Below are positions 6,277 to 7,517 of a stretch of 7,517 nucleotides of DNA, piece after piece. Where the stretch lies: contig DAOUTY010000080.1 of NCBI GenBank assembly GCA_030668425.1, positions 1 through 7,517 on the forward strand, given 5' to 3'. The DNA is from Chloroflexota bacterium (GTDB lineage: Bacteria > Chloroflexota > Dehalococcoidia > SZUA-161). Positions within the stretch are counted from its first letter, which is position 1. Every line of letters begins with the position of its first letter. Both the position numbers and the translations under genes were made by a program. Below the pieces are notes generated by a model. It ran no database searches. It saw nothing but the letters and a program-made list of their open reading frames with translations, and was not told the origin of the DNA.

Positions 6277-7116
6277 ATGGGGCGAAGATTTACCAGGGAG
6301 GAAATCTTAAGAAGGCTCAGGAAAACCAGTGAGGAGGGAAAGCCTATCATCGCCGCTGGTAGCAGCGCAGGCATCATAGCCAAGTGCGCCGAGCTCGGAG
6401 GGGCTGACCTGATAATGGTCTACAGTTCAGGGAAGGCAAGAATAAGAGGATTTCAGACTACTATGGTCGAGAACTCCAACCAGGTAACCCTGGAGATGTT
6501 CGAGGAAATAGACGCCGTGGTAAAAGAAACCCCTGTCATCGGGGGTATCGATGTAACCGAGCCTCCCGGTGTTAAAAACCTTGCCGAACTGGTGCAAAGG
6601 TTTGTCGATATAGGATTCTCAGGTATAATCAACTTCCCTACATATGGCTTCTTCGATGACGAAAACTGGCGCAGGGACAGGGAAGACCAGGGCATAGGGT
6701 TTTCCAGGGAGATCGAACTTATACGAGTTGCTCGAAATATGGACGTATTCACCATGGCGTATGTCTTCTTCCCGCAAGATGCACGGACAATGGCTGAAGC
6801 GGGTGTCGATTGCATGGTTCCACATGCGGGAGGAACCGCCGGAGGACTGGTTGGCTTTGACGCAATTGCGTCGCCTCTGAAAGACGCGGCTGCCGGCGTG
6901 CAGAAGATGATTGAAGCGACCAAGAAAGCAAACCCAGATGTTATCTGTCTGGCTCACGGGGGGCAAATTGCAACTCCCGAGGATACCAGGTATCTTTATG
7001 AACATACAGAGGCAGCAGGCTTTGTCGGGGCCTCAAGCATAGAGAGAATACCTGTGGAAAAGGCGGTTACCGAGGTAGTGAAAGCGTTTAAGAATTTTCA
7101 ATTGAAGAGGCATTGA
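6277..7116 (+). CDS. TIM-barrel protein of the 'PEP hydrolase' family, Tm-1 partner
   Basis: This 279-residue protein matches the family annotated as phosphoenolpyruvate hydrolase-like or TIM-barrel signal transduction protein, which resembles the PEP mutase/isocitrate lyase group. Family-type segments are RFTREEIL at the N-terminus, NFPT (119-122), PHAGGTAGG (182-190), LAHGGQIATPED (225-236) and GASSIERIPVE (251-261). The name is historical; a true PEP hydrolase activity is not shown by sequence. In plants, and in some microbes, this domain is fused behind the Tm-1-like domain; here the two are separate genes with a 1-nt gap, and AGGGGAG at 6262-6268 serves as the ribosome binding site. Several loops differ from the pattern I recall (AAGSSAG for GGAGTG, NFPTYGFFDDEN for NFPTVGLIDG, PHAGGTAGG for AHMGLTTGG), again pointing to a divergent subfamily. 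It may be a lyase or hydrolase acting on a ketoacid-like intermediate, but that is inference. Confidence 0.85.
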   Translation: MGRRFTREEILRRLRKTSEEGKPIIAAGSSAGIIAKCAELGGADLIMVYSSGKARIRGFQTTMVENSNQVTLEMFEEIDAVVKETPVIGGIDVTEPPGVKNLAELVQRFVDIGFSGIINFPTYGFFDDENWRRDREDQGIGFSREIELIRVARNMDVFTMAYVFFPQDARTMAEAGVDCMVPHAGGTAGGLVGFDAIASPLKDAAAGVQKMIEATKKANPDVICLAHGGQIATPEDTRYLYEHTEAAGFVGASSIERIPVEKAVTEVVKAFKNFQLKRH

Positions 7117-7179
7117 AGCTCTTCATGTCGTATTAACTAAAATCAAATCGCTCTTTGAGTATTAAAAGGAGGTTGTTCC

Positions 7180-7517
7180 ATGGTTGATAAAGGAAGAGCA
7201 GCAGTCTACAAGGGGTTCGGCCAGCCTATGGAGATCAAGGAGTATCCGGTGCCCGAACCGGAGCCAGGGGCGATTCTGGTCAAGGTATCGAGATCCAATA
7301 TATGTGGCTCGGACCTCCACCAGTGGCGTGGGGATCTGAACCTCACCGCCCTTGGTGCGCCGCTCCCGGCAATCCTTGGGCACGAGATGACGGGCTCCGT
7401 GGCCAAGCTGGGAGAGGGTGTTACCACCGACTCGGCAGGCCAGCCCCTGGCTGTGGGGGACAGGGTGGTTCACCGCTATTTCTACCCCTGCGGACATTGT
7501 AAGGCATGCCTCAGAGA
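7180..7517 (+). CDS. Zinc-dependent medium-chain alcohol dehydrogenase, N-terminal part
   Basis: The first 112 codons are present and the gene continues past the right edge. ATG 7180 follows AAGGAGG (7166-7172) with 7-nt spacing, the strongest ribosome binding site here. The GroES-like domain shows the catalytic zinc ligands Cys42 (ICGSDLH) and His68-Glu69 (LGHEM), and the start of the structural zinc motif CGHCKAC (Cys104, 107, 110). The loop before GDRV (TTDSAGQPLAVGDRV) is longer than in simple alcohol dehydrogenases. Members oxidise alcohols or polyols with NAD(P); substrate and cofactor cannot be told without the Rossmann half. A 63-nt gap separates it from the TIM-barrel gene, with no clear terminator and only a weak promoter candidate, so it may be the next gene of the same operon. 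Confidence 0.88.
   Translation, partial: MVDKGRAAVYKGFGQPMEIKEYPVPEPEPGAILVKVSRSNICGSDLHQWRGDLNLTALGAPLPAILGHEMTGSVAKLGEGVTTDSAGQPLAVGDRVVHRYFYPCGHCKACLR

Noticed and set aside
7103..7125. TGAAGAG / CTCTTCA hairpin over the stop of the TIM-barrel gene
   Set aside because: The stem is only 7 bp, AT-rich and without a following T-tract, so it does not support a terminator before the MDR gene.
7113..7143. TTGAAG-N19-TAAAAT as a promoter for the MDR gene
   Set aside because: Spacing is too long and the boxes are weak; the region is AT-rich, so such matches arise by chance.
1..7517. CRISPR arrays, tRNA or rRNA genes, insertion-sequence transposase
   Set aside because: I saw no regularly spaced direct repeats, no tRNA-like cloverleaf or rRNA segment, and no transposase-like protein in any frame.

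Overview
The window reads as a stretch of bacterial chromosome with every gene on the + strand. It holds the 3' end of one gene, a broken short-chain dehydrogenase, a repeat-rich spacer with a terminator and a promoter, and a tightly packed catabolic-looking operon that runs off the right edge. Base composition looks moderately GC-rich, with frequent AGG/AGA arginine and ATA isoleucine codons and clear AGGAG-type ribosome binding sites. The palindromic repeats in the spacer and the gene mix (LUD protein, Fe-S ene-reductase, Tm-1-like protein) would suit a Dehalococcoidia-like Chloroflexota or a deltaproteobacterial-type anaerobe. This is a weak inference; no marker gene is present to fix the taxon.

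Layout. 2-193: C-terminus of a LUD-domain (LutB/LutC-like) protein. 230-1018: an SDR oxidoreductase whose frame is intact except for one in-frame TAA at codon 59. 1019-1346: a non-coding spacer with three palindromic elements, the last a nested double hairpin with two T6 tracts that probably ends upstream transcription, followed by a good sigma70-type promoter (TTTACA-N17-GATAAT). 1347-2240: metallo-beta-lactamase-fold hydrolase. 2279-3061: intact SDR dehydrogenase. 3079-5028: FMN/FAD/[4Fe-4S] ene-reductase of the 2,4-dienoyl-CoA reductase / 2-enoate reductase architecture. 5061-6275: Tm-1-like (UPF0261) protein. 6277-7116: its usual partner, a TIM-barrel protein of the 'PEP hydrolase' family. 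7180-7517: start of a zinc-dependent medium-chain dehydrogenase, cut by the window edge.

How the genes may work together. Gaps between the five complete operon genes are 38, 17, 32 and 1 nt, so they are probably co-transcribed from the promoter at 1270-1298; the MDR gene follows after 63 nt and may belong too. The enzyme set (alcohol/ketone dehydrogenases, a C=C reductase, a hydrolase, and a Tm-1/TIM-barrel pair of unknown chemistry) looks like a peripheral pathway that oxidises, reduces and opens or cleaves a small carbonyl or cyclic compound. The substrate cannot be read from the sequence. The most interesting part is the Tm-1-like/TIM-barrel pair, both members of which differ from the family consensus I recall in glycine-rich loops, inside a redox operon.
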